Positions 16,061 through 26,798 are shown, counted from the stretch's first letter. The stretch is DNA of 40,372 nucleotides from Clostridiales bacterium (GCA_016281915.1 JAEEJO010000063.1:1-40372); one strand, 5' to 3'. Notes: generated by a model not told the origin, from the letters alone. Made by a program: numbers and translations.

Positions 16061-17983
16061 ATGGCTTTATCGATCTCACAGAAAATAATAGCTTCGCATC
16101 TTGTTTCGGGGAAAATGATCCCCGGCGAAGAGATTTCCGTAAAAATAGATCAGACCCTCACCCAGGACGCTACGGGTACCATGGCATATCTTCAGCTTGA
16201 AGCGATGGGGATAGACAGAGTTAAAACCGAGAAATCAGTTGCGTATATCGACCATAACACGCTGCAGTCGGGCTTTATGAACGCAGACGACCACAGATAT
16301 ATCCAGACCGTATGCAAAAAGCATGGGATATACTGCTCAAAGGCGGGCAACGGAATATGCCATCAGGTCCATCTTGAAAGATTCGGTATTCCGGGAAAAA
16401 CTCTTCTGGGCAGCGACTCGCACACACCTACGGGCGGCGGAATAGGTATGCTTGCAATGGGCGCAGGCGGACTTGACGTTGCCGTTGCGATGGGCGGAGG
16501 AGCCTTCTATCTTATCATGCCGAAGATCGTTGGCGTAAAGCTCACCGGAAAACTTCCGAAAATGGTTTCGGCAAAGGATATTATTCTTAAAGTGCTTCAG
16601 ATAATGTCCGTAAAAGGCGGAGTAGGCAAAATAATAGAGTATTACGGCGACGGAATAAAAACGCTTTCCGTTCCCGAGCGCTCTACGATAACGAATATGG
16701 GCACAGAGCTTGGCGCAACAACGTCCGTATTCCCGTCCGACGAAATAACCAGACGCTTCCTTGCCGCGCAGGGACGCGAAAACGACTATACCGAGCTTCT
16801 TCCTGATGACGGTGTTGTATATGACGAAACTATCGAGATAGATCTTTCCACACTCGTTCCTCTCGCCGCATGCCCGCACAGCCCCGATAACGTTGTGCCG
16901 GTATCTCAGCTTGCCGGAATGAAGATAGATCAGGTATGCGCAGGTTCATGCACAAACTCGTCTTACTCGGATATGCAGAAGCTTGCCGCGATTCTCAGTG
17001 GCAACACCGTTGCCGAAAACGTTTCAATGACCGTATCGCCCGGTTCAAAACAGGTTTTCGCTATGATGGCAAGAACAGGCGTGCTTGCGGACATAATCGA
17101 AGCGGGCGCAAGAGTTTTAGAGTGCGCGTGCGGACCCTGCATAGGCATGGGTCAGTCTCCCAACAGCGCGGGAATCTCGCTGAGGACCTTCAACCGCAAC
17201 TTTGAAGGCAGATCAGGCACTGCGGACGGACAGGTATACCTCGTTTCTCCCGAAACGGCAGCAGCAAGCGCAGTTAAAGGCGTTATGTGCGACCCGACAA
17301 CGCTTGATATAGATATAAATGCCGAAATGCCCGAAAAATTCGATATCAACGACAATCTCATCATTCCTCCCGCAGAAAACGGCGAAGACGTAGAGGTTGT
17401 CCGCGGACCGAATATCAAGCCGTTCCCCGTTGGCTCTCCGCTTCCCGAATCTATCGAAAAGCCCGCTCTTCTCAAAGTTGGCGACAATATCACAACAGAC
17501 CATATCATGCCGGCAGGCGCAAAAATACTGCCCTACCGCTCAAATATCCCGCATCTTTCCAAATACTGCTTCGAGGCGGTCGACAATGCGTTCCCGAACC
17601 GTGCAAAGGCATCCGGCGGCGGCTTTATAATAGGCGGAGAGAATTACGGACAGGGCTCTTCACGCGAACACGCGGCTCTCGTTCCGCTCTGGCTCGGCGT
17701 AAAAGCGGTAATTGCAAAGAGCTTTGCAAGAATACATAAAGATAACCTTATAAACTCAGGTATAATCCCGCTCACGTTCAAAAATCCGCGCGATTACGAC
17801 CTTATAGACCAGGGCGACGTGCTTTGTCTTAAAAACATCCGCTCGGAAATAGAAAACGGCGAAACCGTTTATATTTACGACAAAACAAAGAATATGAAGA
17901 TCGAGCTTGTCTGCGACAGATCGCCGCGTCAGGCAGGGATCCTTCTTGCCGGCGGAAAACTGAACTATACAAAAGGTAAATAA
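16061..17983 (+). CDS. acnA: Aconitate hydratase
   Basis: The 640-residue enzyme converts citrate to isocitrate. The three [4Fe-4S] ligands are C297 (GSCTNS), C357 and C360 (CACGPC). GSDSHTPTGGGIGMLAMGAGG is in the N-terminal domain, and the C-terminal swivel domain contains GGENYGQGSSREHAAL. The length fits the short monomeric clostridial aconitases rather than the ~900-residue AcnA; a homoaconitase or isopropylmalate isomerase role is less likely because both halves are fused. The ATG at 16061 is preferred, as GGCGGAAGAAA precedes it and MALSISQKII is the usual N-terminus. No citrate synthase or isocitrate dehydrogenase is in the window. The symbol is by function only. Confidence 0.93.
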   Translation: MALSISQKIIASHLVSGKMIPGEEISVKIDQTLTQDATGTMAYLQLEAMGIDRVKTEKSVAYIDHNTLQSGFMNADDHRYIQTVCKKHGIYCSKAGNGICHQVHLERFGIPGKTLLGSDSHTPTGGGIGMLAMGAGGLDVAVAMGGGAFYLIMPKIVGVKLTGKLPKMVSAKDIILKVLQIMSVKGGVGKIIEYYGDGIKTLSVPERSTITNMGTELGATTSVFPSDEITRRFLAAQGRENDYTELLPDDGVVYDETIEIDLSTLVPLAACPHSPDNVVPVSQLAGMKIDQVCAGSCTNSSYSDMQKLAAILSGNTVAENVSMTVSPGSKQVFAMMARTGVLADIIEAGARVLECACGPCIGMGQSPNSAGISLRTFNRNFEGRSGTADGQVYLVSPETAAASAVKGVMCDPTTLDIDINAEMPEKFDINDNLIIPPAENGEDVEVVRGPNIKPFPVGSPLPESIEKPALLKVGDNITTDHIMPAGAKILPYRSNIPHLSKYCFEAVDNAFPNRAKASGGGFIIGGENYGQGSSREHAALVPLWLGVKAVIAKSFARIHKDNLINSGIIPLTFKNPRDYDLIDQGDVLCLKNIRSEIENGETVYIYDKTKNMKIELVCDRSPRQAGILLAGGKLNYTKGK

Positions 17984-17984
17984 T

Positions 17985-18998
17985 ATGGATATACGGACAC
18001 GGCTTTCACTGCGTCCCGAAAAGCAGCTTGCAGATATTGTAAAGCTGCTTTTTCAGCAGTATTTCGGACCGGAGCATATGATAAAAGACGCTGCGACAAG
18101 TCTGAAAATGCTGAAAACAGAGCTTGAAGGCGTGGAATATGACAAAAACGTTCCTCTTTACGACGACATAGGCGGCGGATTTGCAAGGATAAACCTTGCC
18201 GCGGTAAAAGGGCTGCTCTCGCCTGAGACCGTAAACAAGATATTCGTGCTTTCGGCAAACTCACATAAAGAAAAAAAGCCCGCTGAGTTTGAAGGCGAGC
18301 TTGAAAAGCTGAAGAGCGCAGATTATCTTCCGTTTGACAAAGAAGAAACGCGCGGTTTTATAGATAAATATATCTCTCTGGGCTGTCCGCCTCTGTCTCA
18401 CAGCGAAATATACCGAAAAAAATATGCGCCGCACTATCGCGTGGCTGATATAAAATATGCCGAAGCACTGCCTCTTTTTATAGAGACAGAAAACGTTCTT
18501 TCAAAAAAGGGAAGGGCGGTCGTAGGTATAGACGGCATGGCGGCGGCAGGAAAAACAACGCTTTCAAAAACGTTTTCCGAAGTTTATGACTGCAACGTTT
18601 TTCATTGCGACGACTACTTTCTGCGACCGGAACAGCGCACGGCGTCCCGTCTTGCCGAAACAGGCGGAAACATAGATTACGAGCGGATGAAAAGCGAGAT
18701 TTTCGATCGTATTTTTACAGAAGACGATTTTTCGGTCAGAAAATATAACTGCGAAACGCAAACTCTTTCGGACACGATCACCGTTGAGAAAAAGCCTGTC
18801 ACCGTAATCGAAGGCGTTTACTCCTTTCACCCTTATTTCGGAAACGTTTACGACGTTAAACGCATGCTTGTCATCGACCGCCGCGAACAGCTTGCAAGGC
18901 TTGAAAAGCGGAGCCCCGAAATGCTTGACCGCTTTATAAACGAATGGCTGCCTATGGAAGACAGATATTTTGAAATGCTTGCGAATATGAATAAATAA
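17985..18998 (+). CDS. Two-domain uridine-kinase-like P-loop protein
   Basis: The 337-residue protein joins two parts. Residues ~1-170 form a domain I cannot name; it ends with PPLSHSEIYRKKYAPHYRV, a motif I recall from stand-alone hypothetical proteins in Firmicutes. Residues ~175-337 are a nucleoside/uridine-kinase-like NTPase, with the P-loop GIDGMAAAGKTT (181-192), HCDDYFLRPEQR as the Walker B-like segment, and VIEGVYSFHPYF. A phosphotransferase role is likely, but the substrate could be a nucleoside, pantothenate or sugar. The start comes one base after the aconitase stop, so the genes are tightly coupled. It closes the plus-strand run. Confidence 0.78.
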   Translation: MDIRTRLSLRPEKQLADIVKLLFQQYFGPEHMIKDAATSLKMLKTELEGVEYDKNVPLYDDIGGGFARINLAAVKGLLSPETVNKIFVLSANSHKEKKPAEFEGELEKLKSADYLPFDKEETRGFIDKYISLGCPPLSHSEIYRKKYAPHYRVADIKYAEALPLFIETENVLSKKGRAVVGIDGMAAAGKTTLSKTFSEVYDCNVFHCDDYFLRPEQRTASRLAETGGNIDYERMKSEIFDRIFTEDDFSVRKYNCETQTLSDTITVEKKPVTVIEGVYSFHPYFGNVYDVKRMLVIDRREQLARLEKRSPEMLDRFINEWLPMEDRYFEMLANMNK

Positions 18999-19000
18999 TA

Positions 19001-19034
19001 AAAACGGGAGGAACAAAGTTCTTCCCGTTTTTTT
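19001..19034. terminator. Bidirectional terminator between the kinase-like gene and ruvB
   Basis: Arms AAAACGGGAGGAAC (19001-19014) and GTTCTTCCCGTTTT (19018-19031) enclose an AAA loop, with U-runs on both strands. It lies between converging operons and touches the ruvB stop codon. Confidence 0.88.
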
Positions 19035-20066
19035 TCAGAAGAGAGTGTTTTCTCCGTTTGTCGTCGGAAAAGGAATTCCGAGATGATCGTATGCGGCTTT
19101 TGTTACGCAGCGGCCTCTGGGCGTGCGGTTTATAAAGCCGAGCTGCAAAAGAAACGGCTCGTAAACGTCCTCAATAGTCACGCTTTCCTCTCCCGTCAGC
19201 GCGGCAAGAGTTTCAAGCCCTACCGGTCCGCCGTTAAAGCTCGTTATGATGGCACTGAGCAGGCGTCTGTCTACAGAGTCAAGACCGAGACGGTCTATTT
19301 CCATCCTGTCAAGCGATCTTCTTGCAAGCTCCTTATCTATTACGCCGTCGCCGAGCACCTGCGCAAAGTCGCGTATGCGGCGAAGAAGCCTGTTTGCGAT
19401 TCGGGGCGTGCCTCTTGAACGCGATGCAATCTCATAAGCGCCCTCAGGAGTGATCGCTATATCAAGGATTTTTGCGGAGTTTGTTATTATGGTCTGAAGA
19501 TCTTCTGGAGAATAAAGCTCAAGGCGGAAGAGCACGCCGAAACGGTCGCGGAACGGAGCTGCAAGCTGACCCGATCGCGTTGTGGCGCCTATGAGCGTAA
19601 ATTTCGGCAGCGTGAATCTTATGGACCGAGCGGACGGACCTTTGCCGAGGATTATATCAAACTCATAGTCCTCCATTGCAGGGTAGAGAACTTCTTCAAC
19701 CGTTCTTGAAAGACGGTGTATCTCGTCTATAAAAAGTATATCTCCGTCCTGCAGATTTGTAAGAAGCGCAACAAGATCTCCCGTTTTTTCAAGTGCGGGA
19801 CCGGACGTAATGCGTATCTGAACGCCCATCTCCGTGGCGATGATGTTTGCGAGCGTTGTCTTTCCGAGACCGGGAGGGCCGTAAAGAAGGACGTGGTCAA
19901 GCGATTCGCCACGGCGTTTCGCCGCTTCGATATAAATTTTGAGGTTTTCTTTTATCTTTTCCTGACCGATATAGCCGTCAAAGTTTTTCGGGCGTAGCGA
20001 AAGCTCTGTTTCATCGCTGTGTATCGTTCTTGCGGATAAGATCCGTTCGTCAAATTCGTTTTCCAT
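19035..20066 (-). CDS. ruvB: Holliday junction branch migration ATPase RuvB
   Basis: The 343-residue AAA+ motor has Walker [10 protein letters not shown], Walker [12 protein letters not shown], sensor-1 GATTRSG, the RFG segment with the arginine-finger region, and a C-terminal winged helix ending with the TPRGR motif. With RuvA it drives branch migration at Holliday junctions. It is the last gene of the eight-gene minus-strand operon, 20 bp after ruvA, and ends at the shared terminator. All motifs are intact and the length is normal. Confidence 0.97.
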   Translation of the reverse strand: MENEFDERILSARTIHSDETELSLRPKNFDGYIGQEKIKENLKIYIEAAKRRGESLDHVLLYGPPGLGKTTLANIIATEMGVQIRITSGPALEKTGDLVALLTNLQDGDILFIDEIHRLSRTVEEVLYPAMEDYEFDIILGKGPSARSIRFTLPKFTLIGATTRSGQLAAPFRDRFGVLFRLELYSPEDLQTIITNSAKILDIAITPEGAYEIASRSRGTPRIANRLLRRIRDFAQVLGDGVIDKELARRSLDRMEIDRLGLDSVDRRLLSAIITSFNGGPVGLETLAALTGEESVTIEDVYEPFLLQLGFINRTPRGRCVTKAAYDHLGIPFPTTNGENTLF

Positions 20067-20086
20067 GATTATCCCTTTTCAGAGCC

Positions 20087-20683
20087 TCAGATGTTTCTTG
20101 AAAGCATTCTGAGCGCCTGCTTAACTATATCGTTGGTATTGTCCGCAGAGCAGCGAAGAACGGCTTTTGAAGCGTCGTTTTTGCTGTAACCGAGAGCAAC
20201 GAGCACCGCGACCGCCTCCGATACACAGTCCGATGCGGCGCTGTCTTCACCGAACTGTGCGATATCGGACGGAACAACTTTTGTTTTTGCGATCTTGTCT
20301 TTCAATTCAAGGCATATCCTCTGCGCAAGCTTTGCGCCTACGCCCGCAGCCTTTGTTATTCCCTTCGCATCGTTTGAAAGCACGCACGCGGCAAAAGATT
20401 CCGGAGTATGGGCCGAAAGGACGGCGAGAGCCGCCTTGGGTCCAACGCCGCTGATAGAAAGAAGAAGCTCGAAAAACTGTTTTTCCTGCTCATCGGCAAA
20501 GCCGTAAAGATCGAGCGCGTCCTCTTTTACGTTGAGATATGTATAAAGAAGGACCGTTTCTTTTTTTGCTATCTGCTTATATGTGTTTTCGGAGATCGTG
20601 CATTTATATCCAACGCCTCCGCAGTCTATAACAGCGAGATTCGGCGTTAATATCGCCGGTTTGCCTGAAAGATAATAATACAT
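20087..20683 (-). CDS. ruvA: Holliday junction DNA helicase subunit RuvA
   Basis: The 198-residue protein has an N-terminal OB-fold (residues ~1-65, with GYKCTISENTY), the two helix-hairpin-helix motifs around LLLSISGVGPKAALAVLS and GITKAAGVGAKLAQRI, and a small C-terminal domain III that binds RuvB. Tetramers hold the four-way junction open. It starts 10 bp after ruvC, giving the conserved ruvCAB order. Length and motifs are normal. Confidence 0.96.
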   Translation of the reverse strand: MYYYLSGKPAILTPNLAVIDCGGVGYKCTISENTYKQIAKKETVLLYTYLNVKEDALDLYGFADEQEKQFFELLLSISGVGPKAALAVLSAHTPESFAACVLSNDAKGITKAAGVGAKLAQRICLELKDKIAKTKVVPSDIAQFGEDSAASDCVSEAVAVLVALGYSKNDASKAVLRCSADNTNDIVKQALRMLSRNI

Positions 20684-20693
20684 TTTTACCTCT

Positions 20694-21164
20694 CTATCTT
20701 ATGCAGTGCGCGCAGCAGATCGCCATAGCGAGAGCGTCCGCCGCATCGTCGGGCTTAGGTATCTTTTCAAGGTTAAGAAGCATTTTTACCATTGCTTCGA
20801 CCTGCTCTTTTTCCGCTCTTCCGTAGCCTGTGACCGCCTGCTTTACCTGAAGCGGAGTAAACTCGGAGCAGTGTATCCTTTTTTTTGTCAGGGCAAGCAA
20901 AAGCACGCCCCTTGCCTGTGCAACGTCTATGGCTGTTTTTGAGTTTGTGTTAAAAAACAGTTTTTCCATAGCCGCCGTTTCAACGTGATAATAATCAACT
21001 ATCCGCGAAGCTTCGTCGAATATCTGCTCTATTCTGTCGCAGAACGGAGTATGCGCGGGCGTGATGATCGCGCCGTAGTCCGAACCGTAAAATCTGTTGC
21101 CCCGCCAGTCCACAACGCCCCAGCCGACGGTTGCCACTCCGGGGTCGATACCCAGAATAATCAT
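20694..21164 (-). CDS. ruvC: Crossover junction endodeoxyribonuclease RuvC
   Basis: The 156-residue resolvase begins [16 protein letters not shown] with D7 as the first catalytic acid. E67 follows in [14 protein letters not shown], and the last pair of acids is in [10 protein letters not shown]. It cuts Holliday junctions symmetrically after RuvAB migration. Its start overlaps the smpB stop by four bases (21161-21164), so it is translationally coupled to smpB. The catalytic set is complete. Confidence 0.96.
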   Translation of the reverse strand: MIILGIDPGVATVGWGVVDWRGNRFYGSDYGAIITPAHTPFCDRIEQIFDEASRIVDYYHVETAAMEKLFFNTNSKTAIDVAQARGVLLLALTKKRIHCSEFTPLQVKQAVTGYGRAEKEQVEAMVKMLLNLEKIPKPDDAADALAMAICCAHCIR

Positions 21165-21610
21165 CTTTCCGACCCCATTTTTCTTTCTATTTCGCGCTGC
21201 GCGTCTCTTTTTGCGGCAGCCTCGCGCTTATCATAAAGTTTTTTGCCTTTGCAAAGCCCGATTTCAACCTTTACTCTTGCGTTTTTGAAATAGACGGAAA
21301 GCGGGATAATGGAATATCCCTCTTTTTTAACGTCGTTGAAAAGCTTGAGTATTTCTTTTTTGTGCATCAGCAGCTTGCGCTCGCGAAGAGGGTCTTTATT
21401 GAAAATATTGCCTTTTTCGTATGGCGAAATATGCATTCCGTGTATGAATATCTCTTTTCCGTTCGTCTGACAGTAAGAGTCCTTGAGATTTACCGCGCCA
21501 AGCCGGATACTTTTTACCTCCGTGCCTGCAAGAGATATTCCCGCTTCATATTTTTCTTCAACAAAATAGTCGTGATACGCTTTTCTGTTCTGCGCTGCTA
21601 TTTTCGGCAT
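21161..21610 (-). CDS. smpB: SsrA-binding protein SmpB
   Basis: The 149-residue protein has the family's opening [20 protein letters not shown] and the [18 protein letters not shown] motif. The basic tail begins near [16 protein letters not shown], which inserts with tmRNA into stalled ribosomes. It works with tmRNA in trans-translation; ssrA itself was not found in the window. It lies between purB (16 bp upstream) and ruvC (4-bp overlap). Confidence 0.96.
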   Translation of the reverse strand: MPKIAAQNRKAYHDYFVEEKYEAGISLAGTEVKSIRLGAVNLKDSYCQTNGKEIFIHGMHISPYEKGNIFNKDPLRERKLLMHKKEILKLFNDVKKEGYSIIPLSVYFKNARVKVEIGLCKGKKLYDKREAAAKRDAQREIERKMGSER

Positions 21611-21626
21611 TTTTTGCTCCTTTTTA

Positions 21627-23069
21627 TCAGACGCTCAGTCCCTCATCCTTCTTGATCTTTCCTGCGTCTATATACGGCTTTATTCTCGGATATACAACGT
21701 TTTGAAGGTATTCTTCCGTCTGCTGCGGCGCTCTTCCTACAAAGCTTTCGGGAGATAGGAGCGACGATATCTCGTCTTTTTCAAGAAGGAATGCGCTGTC
21801 TGCGGCAATTCTTTCAAGAAGGTCGTTTTCTCCGCCCTCCTCTTTCACTTTCTTTGCCGCCGCTACGCTGTGAACGCGTATCCTTTCGTGCAGCTCCTGT
21901 CTGTCTCCGCCGTTTTTAACCGCTGCCATCATGATGTTTTCGGTCGCCATAAACGGAAGCTCGTTCATAAGCCTTCTGCGTATCATTTTCGGATAAACCA
22001 CAAGCCCCGCCGTGACGTTTATATATATATTCAGAATCGCGTCAACGCCCAAAAACGCTTCTGAAACCGCGATTCTCTTATTCGCGCTGTCGTCAAGCGT
22101 GCGTTCAAACCACTGCGTGCCTGCGGTAAACGCGGGGGACAGTGAGTTTGTGATAACGTATCTTGCGATCGCGCATATACGCTCGCTTCTCATCGGATTG
22201 CGTTTATAGGGCATGGCAGAAGAACCTATCTGATGCTCCTCAAACGGCTCTTCCATCTCTTTGAAGTTTGCAAGGATCCTCAGATCGTTTGCAAATTTCA
22301 TCGCGCTTTCCGCTATTCCCGCAAGAGTACAGCAGATATTTGCGTCTACTTTGCGGCTGTAAGTCTGACCTGAAACGGGGTATGTTTCATCAAAGCCCAT
22401 TTCGTTTGCGATCATTTTTTCGAGCTTCGGCGTTTTTTCGTCCGCCTCGTCTCCGAAAAGCTCCTTGAAGGACGCCTGTGTTCCCGTAGTGCCCTTCTGA
22501 CCGAGAAGTTTCAGCCCTTTTATACGGAAATCAAGCTCGTCAAGATCAAGCATAAGCTCGTTTATCCATAAAGTTGCCCTTTTGCCAACTGTGGTGGGCT
22601 GTGCGGGCTGCAGATGGGTATATGCAAGGCACGGCATATCTTTATATTTGAATGAAAAATCGGCAAGCGCCTTTATAACGGTAACGAGTTTATCCCTTAT
22701 AAGCTCAAGACCCTGCTTCATAACTATTATATCGGTATTGTCGCCAACGTAGCAGGACGTTGCACCGAGATGAATAATCGGTTTTGCTTTCGGAGCCTGA
22801 ACGCCGTATGCGTATACGTGAGACATAACGTCGTGACGGACTTCTTTTTCTCTTGCCTGAGCAACATCGAAGTTTATATCGTCCTTGAACTTTTCAAGCT
22901 CTTCTATCTGTTCGTCGGTAATATTCAGACCGAGAGCTTTTTCAGCGCGCGCAAGCGCGATCCAAAGCCGGCGAAAAGTTCTGAATTTATTTTCCGCCGA
23001 AAAAATATACTGCATTTCCTTGCTTGAATACCGTGTGCAAAACGGACTTTCATATGAATCGTAGCTCAT
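21627..23069 (-). CDS. purB: Adenylosuccinate lyase
   Basis: The 480-residue fumarase/aspartase-superfamily enzyme carries the signature [15 protein letters not shown] (catalytic flexible loop), [12 protein letters not shown], and the [14 protein letters not shown] segment with the catalytic histidine. It releases fumarate from adenylosuccinate and SAICAR in purine synthesis. It resembles the longer ~475-residue form found in some Firmicutes and Bacteroidetes. Its substrates come from aspartate, linking it to the asparagine and aminotransferase genes just upstream. An AAAGAGGCGCGGC stretch precedes the start. Confidence 0.95.
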   Translation of the reverse strand: MSYDSYESPFCTRYSSKEMQYIFSAENKFRTFRRLWIALARAEKALGLNITDEQIEELEKFKDDINFDVAQAREKEVRHDVMSHVYAYGVQAPKAKPIIHLGATSCYVGDNTDIIVMKQGLELIRDKLVTVIKALADFSFKYKDMPCLAYTHLQPAQPTTVGKRATLWINELMLDLDELDFRIKGLKLLGQKGTTGTQASFKELFGDEADEKTPKLEKMIANEMGFDETYPVSGQTYSRKVDANICCTLAGIAESAMKFANDLRILANFKEMEEPFEEHQIGSSAMPYKRNPMRSERICAIARYVITNSLSPAFTAGTQWFERTLDDSANKRIAVSEAFLGVDAILNIYINVTAGLVVYPKMIRRRLMNELPFMATENIMMAAVKNGGDRQELHERIRVHSVAAAKKVKEEGGENDLLERIAADSAFLLEKDEISSLLSPESFVGRAPQQTEEYLQNVVYPRIKPYIDAGKIKKDEGLSV

Positions 23070-23085
23070 GCCGCGCCTCTTTTCT

Positions 23086-24360
23086 TTATTTTTCGCTCAA
23101 CGCTTTTTCTACCGCCGCCATACGAACGCATACGCAGAGTATTTCCGCCGCCGTCTGAAGCTCGGCAACGGGCGGATGCGTGGGAGCGATGCGGATATTG
23201 TTGTCTTTCGGGTCGACTCCGTACGGGAACGTAGCTCCCGAAGGCGTCATTTTAACGCCTGCCTCTTTCATAAGAGTGACCACACGCTTTGCGCAGCCGT
23301 CGGGAACTGTGAGTGATATAAAATATCCGCCGTTCGGGTTCGACCACGTTGCGATATCGGATATCTCTTTTTCAAGTATATATAAAACTATCGCAAATTT
23401 GGGCTTTATTATCTCTGCGTGCCGCTGCATCTGACGGCGGACGCCTTCTGCATCCTTGAAATACCTAACGTGACGCAGCTGATTGAGCTTGTCGTAGCCG
23501 ATAGTCTGAACGCCCATAAGCTTTTTTATAAAATCAATGTTGTTTTTCGACGCTGCCATCGCCGCAACGCCCGCGCCGGGGAAGGAAACCTTCGACGTAG
23601 ACATAAACTTATATATCATATCGCCGTTTCCGTATTTCTTCGCCTCTTCAAGGACGTTGAGAAGGATATCGCTTCTGCCGGAAATATCGTGAAGGGAATA
23701 TGCGTTATCCCAGAAAACGCGGAAATCCTTCGCTTTCGGACGCAGCATTGCAAAGCGGCGGACAGTTTCGCTGCTGTAAGTGATGCCCGTCGGGTTTGAA
23801 TACTTCGGAACGCACCATATTCCTTTTATTGTTTCGTCTTCCGCAACGAGCTTTTCCACCATATCCATATCCGGTCCGTCGGCAAGAAGCGGAACGCTTA
23901 TCATTTCTATGCCGAGAGTTTCGCATATTCTGAAATGGCGGTCGTAGCCCGGAACAGGGCACAAAAACTTGATGTTTTCGCAGCTTGACCACGGCTTTTC
24001 GCCGCCGTATACGCCGAAGATCATCGCGCGCACGATATTGTCATACATCATATTGAGGCTGCTGTTGCCGCCGATTATTATTTCATCGACTGACGACGTA
24101 TTCATAAGCTCGGAAAAGAGTTTTTTCGCTTCGGGTATGCCGTCAAGAACGCCGTAATTGCGGCAGTCAAAACCCGTTTCGTCAATGCAGTCCTCCGCTG
24201 TTTTCAGCACCGAAAGCATCGGAGTTGATATATCAAGCTGCTCTTTGCTCGGGTTGCCTCTTGACATATCAAGAGAAAGACCGAGAGATTTATATCTGTT
24301 GTATTTCGCAACAAGCTCGCTTTTGATCTCAAGAAGCTCCTGCTTTGAATAATTCTGCAT
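23086..24360 (-). CDS. PLP-dependent aspartate aminotransferase-type enzyme
   Basis: The 424-residue fold-type I aminotransferase has its likely PLP lysine at K257 in MSTSKVSFPGAG. Other cofactor segments are VPKYSNPTGITYS and VFWDNAYSLHD. The SRGNPSKEQLD opening and the LDGIPEAKKLFSEL segment fit the aspartate aminotransferase branch known from Corynebacterium (class Ic, PF12897) rather than AspC. It would interconvert aspartate and oxaloacetate with glutamate. Its place beside asnS and asnA supports aspartate supply. Gaps to its neighbours are 16 bp on each side. Confidence 0.86.
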   Translation of the reverse strand: MQNYSKQELLEIKSELVAKYNRYKSLGLSLDMSRGNPSKEQLDISTPMLSVLKTAEDCIDETGFDCRNYGVLDGIPEAKKLFSELMNTSSVDEIIIGGNSSLNMMYDNIVRAMIFGVYGGEKPWSSCENIKFLCPVPGYDRHFRICETLGIEMISVPLLADGPDMDMVEKLVAEDETIKGIWCVPKYSNPTGITYSSETVRRFAMLRPKAKDFRVFWDNAYSLHDISGRSDILLNVLEEAKKYGNGDMIYKFMSTSKVSFPGAGVAAMAASKNNIDFIKKLMGVQTIGYDKLNQLRHVRYFKDAEGVRRQMQRHAEIIKPKFAIVLYILEKEISDIATWSNPNGGYFISLTVPDGCAKRVVTLMKEAGVKMTPSGATFPYGVDPKDNNIRIAPTHPPVAELQTAAEILCVCVRMAAVEKALSEK

Positions 24361-24376
24361 AGTCGTATCTCCGGAA

Positions 24377-25765
24377 TCAATAATCTGCGTTGCCCGCTGT
24401 TCTCGGGAACGGTATAACGTCTCTTATGTTCGACATTCCTGTAAGATACATTATAAGTCTCTCAAAACCGAGACCGAAGCCGGCGTGTTTTGTTCCGCCG
24501 TATTTTCTCAGATCAAGATACCACCAGTAATCCTTCTCGTCAAGACCGAGCTGAGCCATTCTTTCGCGAAGAACGTCAATCCTTTCTTCACGCTGACTTC
24601 CGCCGACAAGCTCGCCTACGCCGGGAACAAGAAGGTCTGCCGCTGCAACCGTCTTTCCGTCGTCGTTAAGACGCATATAAAACGCTTTTATCTCTTTCGG
24701 GTAGTCTGTAACGAATACGGGCGCCTTATAGACCTGCTCTGTGAGGAATCTTTCGTGTTCCGTCTGCAGATCGCAGCCCCAGTATACGGGATATTCAAAG
24801 CTTTCCTTATTCTTTTCAAGTATTTTTATCGCTTCGGTATACGGCAGACGGACAAAATCTGCGTCAAGAAGCGCTGTAAGACGTTCGATGAGGCCTTTAT
24901 CGATAAAATCGTTGAAAAACTTCATGTCGTCCGGGCACGTTTCAAGAACGTATGCGATAACGTATTTTATCATATCGCGGGAAAGATCCATCTCGTCTGA
25001 AAGCTCGGCAAACGCTATTTCGGGCTCTATCATCCAGAATTCCGCAGCGTGACGCGCGGTATATGACACCTCTGCGCGGAAGGTGGGGCCGAAGGTATAT
25101 ACTTTGCCGAATGCAAGAGCAAACGTTTCGGCGTTGAGCTGTCCCGATACGGTGAGGTTTGCGCTCTTTCCGAAAAAGTCCTTCGAATAATCCGTTTTGC
25201 CGTCCTCGCCCTTCGGAACGTTGTCAAGGTCAAGCGTTGTTACTCTGAACATTTCGCCAGCGCCTTCACAGTCGCTTGCCGTGATAAGCGGAGTGTTGAC
25301 GTATATAAAGCCTCTTTCGGCAAAGAATTTATGAATTGCCTGAGCTGCGGCGGAACGGACGCGGAAAACGGCGGAAAATGTATTCGTTCTAGGACGCAGA
25401 TATGCGATATCTCTGAGAAATTCGAGAGAATGGCGCTTCTTTTGCAGCGGATAGTCGGGCGTGGACTCGCCTTCAACCTCGATCTTTTCCGCCTTTATCT
25501 CAAACGGCTGCTTCATTTCGGGCGTTGCAACAACTTTTCCCTCTACCCTTACCGATGCGCCTACGTTGAGCTTCGCTATCTGCTTATAGTTGTCAAGCTT
25601 TGCCTCTTCAAATACGATCTGCGTTGAACGGAAGCAGCTGCCGTCGTTGAGCTCTATAAATCCAAACGCCTTTGAGTCGCGAACCGTGCGTACCCAGCCC
25701 GCTACGGATACGGTTTTACCGTCAAATGCCGGAATATCGGCAAAAATATCTTTAATAGCTGTCAT
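24377..25765 (-). CDS. asnS: Asparaginyl-tRNA synthetase
   Basis: The 462-residue class IIb synthetase has an N-terminal OB-fold anticodon domain ([20 protein letters not shown]) and the catalytic core with motif 2 [22 protein letters not shown], core FRAE. Motif 3 is [15 protein letters not shown]. The AsnRS-type EFWMIEPE rather than an AspRS QSPQ region supports Asn specificity. Its presence together with AsnA means the cell makes free Asn and charges it directly. A GGAG site precedes the ATG. It starts 19 bp after asnA. Confidence 0.97.
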   Translation of the reverse strand: MTAIKDIFADIPAFDGKTVSVAGWVRTVRDSKAFGFIELNDGSCFRSTQIVFEEAKLDNYKQIAKLNVGASVRVEGKVVATPEMKQPFEIKAEKIEVEGESTPDYPLQKKRHSLEFLRDIAYLRPRTNTFSAVFRVRSAAAQAIHKFFAERGFIYVNTPLITASDCEGAGEMFRVTTLDLDNVPKGEDGKTDYSKDFFGKSANLTVSGQLNAETFALAFGKVYTFGPTFRAEVSYTARHAAEFWMIEPEIAFAELSDEMDLSRDMIKYVIAYVLETCPDDMKFFNDFIDKGLIERLTALLDADFVRLPYTEAIKILEKNKESFEYPVYWGCDLQTEHERFLTEQVYKAPVFVTDYPKEIKAFYMRLNDDGKTVAAADLLVPGVGELVGGSQREERIDVLRERMAQLGLDEKDYWWYLDLRKYGGTKHAGFGLGFERLIMYLTGMSNIRDVIPFPRTAGNADY

Positions 25766-25784
25766 TTTATTCTCCTGCCTGTCA

Positions 25785-26789
25785 TTACAGTAATTTCATA
25801 TTGTTTTTTTCGCATTCAGCTCGCATTTCGTCGGGCCACAGCGAAACCTGCACCTCACCGATGTGCGCCTTCTGCAAAAGCAGCATGCAAAGTCTTGACT
25901 GACCTATGCCGCCGCCTACCGTGAGCGGCATATTGCCCGAAAGAAGCTCTTTATGGAACGGAAGCTCTTTTCTTGCCTCCGCGCCTGCTTCACGAAGCTG
26001 ACTTTCCATTGATTTTTCGTCTACGCGGATACCCATTGACATAATCTCTATCGACGTGTCAAGCGGTTCAAAGCGGTAAATAAGGTCTCCGTTGAGCTGC
26101 CAGTCGTCATAGTCGGGCGCTCTGCCGTCATGCGGCTTCCCGCTTTTCAGTTTTCCGCCTATCTGCATAATAAAAACTATCGGGTGAAGCTTTGTTATCT
26201 CGTTTTCGCGTTCTTTTGGCGTGAGAGACGGATACATATCCTCAAGCTCCTGCGAATAGATGAAAAACACGTCGTTGTCGTGCGTAAACGAGGTCTGCGC
26301 CTTTGAATACGTTTTATTGAGTATCTCCCACGTGTCGTGAATGGCGCATACGATCTTGCGGACCGTTTCTTTAAGGAAATCTATATTTCGGTCTTCACGG
26401 TTTATAACAACTTCCCAGTCCCACTGATCAACGTATATCGAATGGAAGTTATCTACCTCTTCATCGGCGCGTATGGCATTCATATCGGCGTAAATACCTC
26501 TGTGCGGTTCAAAGCCGTATTTTTTCAGCGCATATCTTTTCCATTTCGCAAGAGAATGAACTATCTCCGCACGGCGTCCGTCAAACTCAAACGAAACGGG
26601 CGTTTCAGTGCCGTTGAGATCGTCGTTGAGACCGCTGTCTTTATAAACAAAAAGCGGCGCGGAAACACGTTCGAGATTAAGAAGCTTTGAAAGCTCTATC
26701 TCAAAAACGTCCTTTATGATCTTTACCGCCTTCTGAGTCTGCCTGAGAGTTAAAAATGAACTGTATCCTTCCGGAATCATCAGTGCCAT
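25785..26789 (-). CDS. asnA: Aspartate-ammonia ligase (asparagine synthetase A)
   Basis: The 334-residue AsnA resembles class II tRNA synthetases; it has [16 protein letters not shown], the [14 protein letters not shown] segment (here [10 protein letters not shown]), and the late [15 protein letters not shown] motif 3-like loop. It makes asparagine from aspartate, ammonia and ATP. It leads the eight-gene operon behind the promoter at 26852-26880. The region before its ATG lacks a clear Shine-Dalgarno site; instead a small GC hairpin (26799-26815) ends nine bases upstream of the start. The alternative start at codon 4 is no better. Confidence 0.96.
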   Translation of the reverse strand: MALMIPEGYSSFLTLRQTQKAVKIIKDVFEIELSKLLNLERVSAPLFVYKDSGLNDDLNGTETPVSFEFDGRRAEIVHSLAKWKRYALKKYGFEPHRGIYADMNAIRADEEVDNFHSIYVDQWDWEVVINREDRNIDFLKETVRKIVCAIHDTWEILNKTYSKAQTSFTHDNDVFFIYSQELEDMYPSLTPKERENEITKLHPIVFIMQIGGKLKSGKPHDGRAPDYDDWQLNGDLIYRFEPLDTSIEIMSMGIRVDEKSMESQLREAGAEARKELPFHKELLSGNMPLTVGGGIGQSRLCMLLLQKAHIGEVQVSLWPDEMRAECEKNNMKLL

Positions 26790-26798
26790 ACGGTTTTT

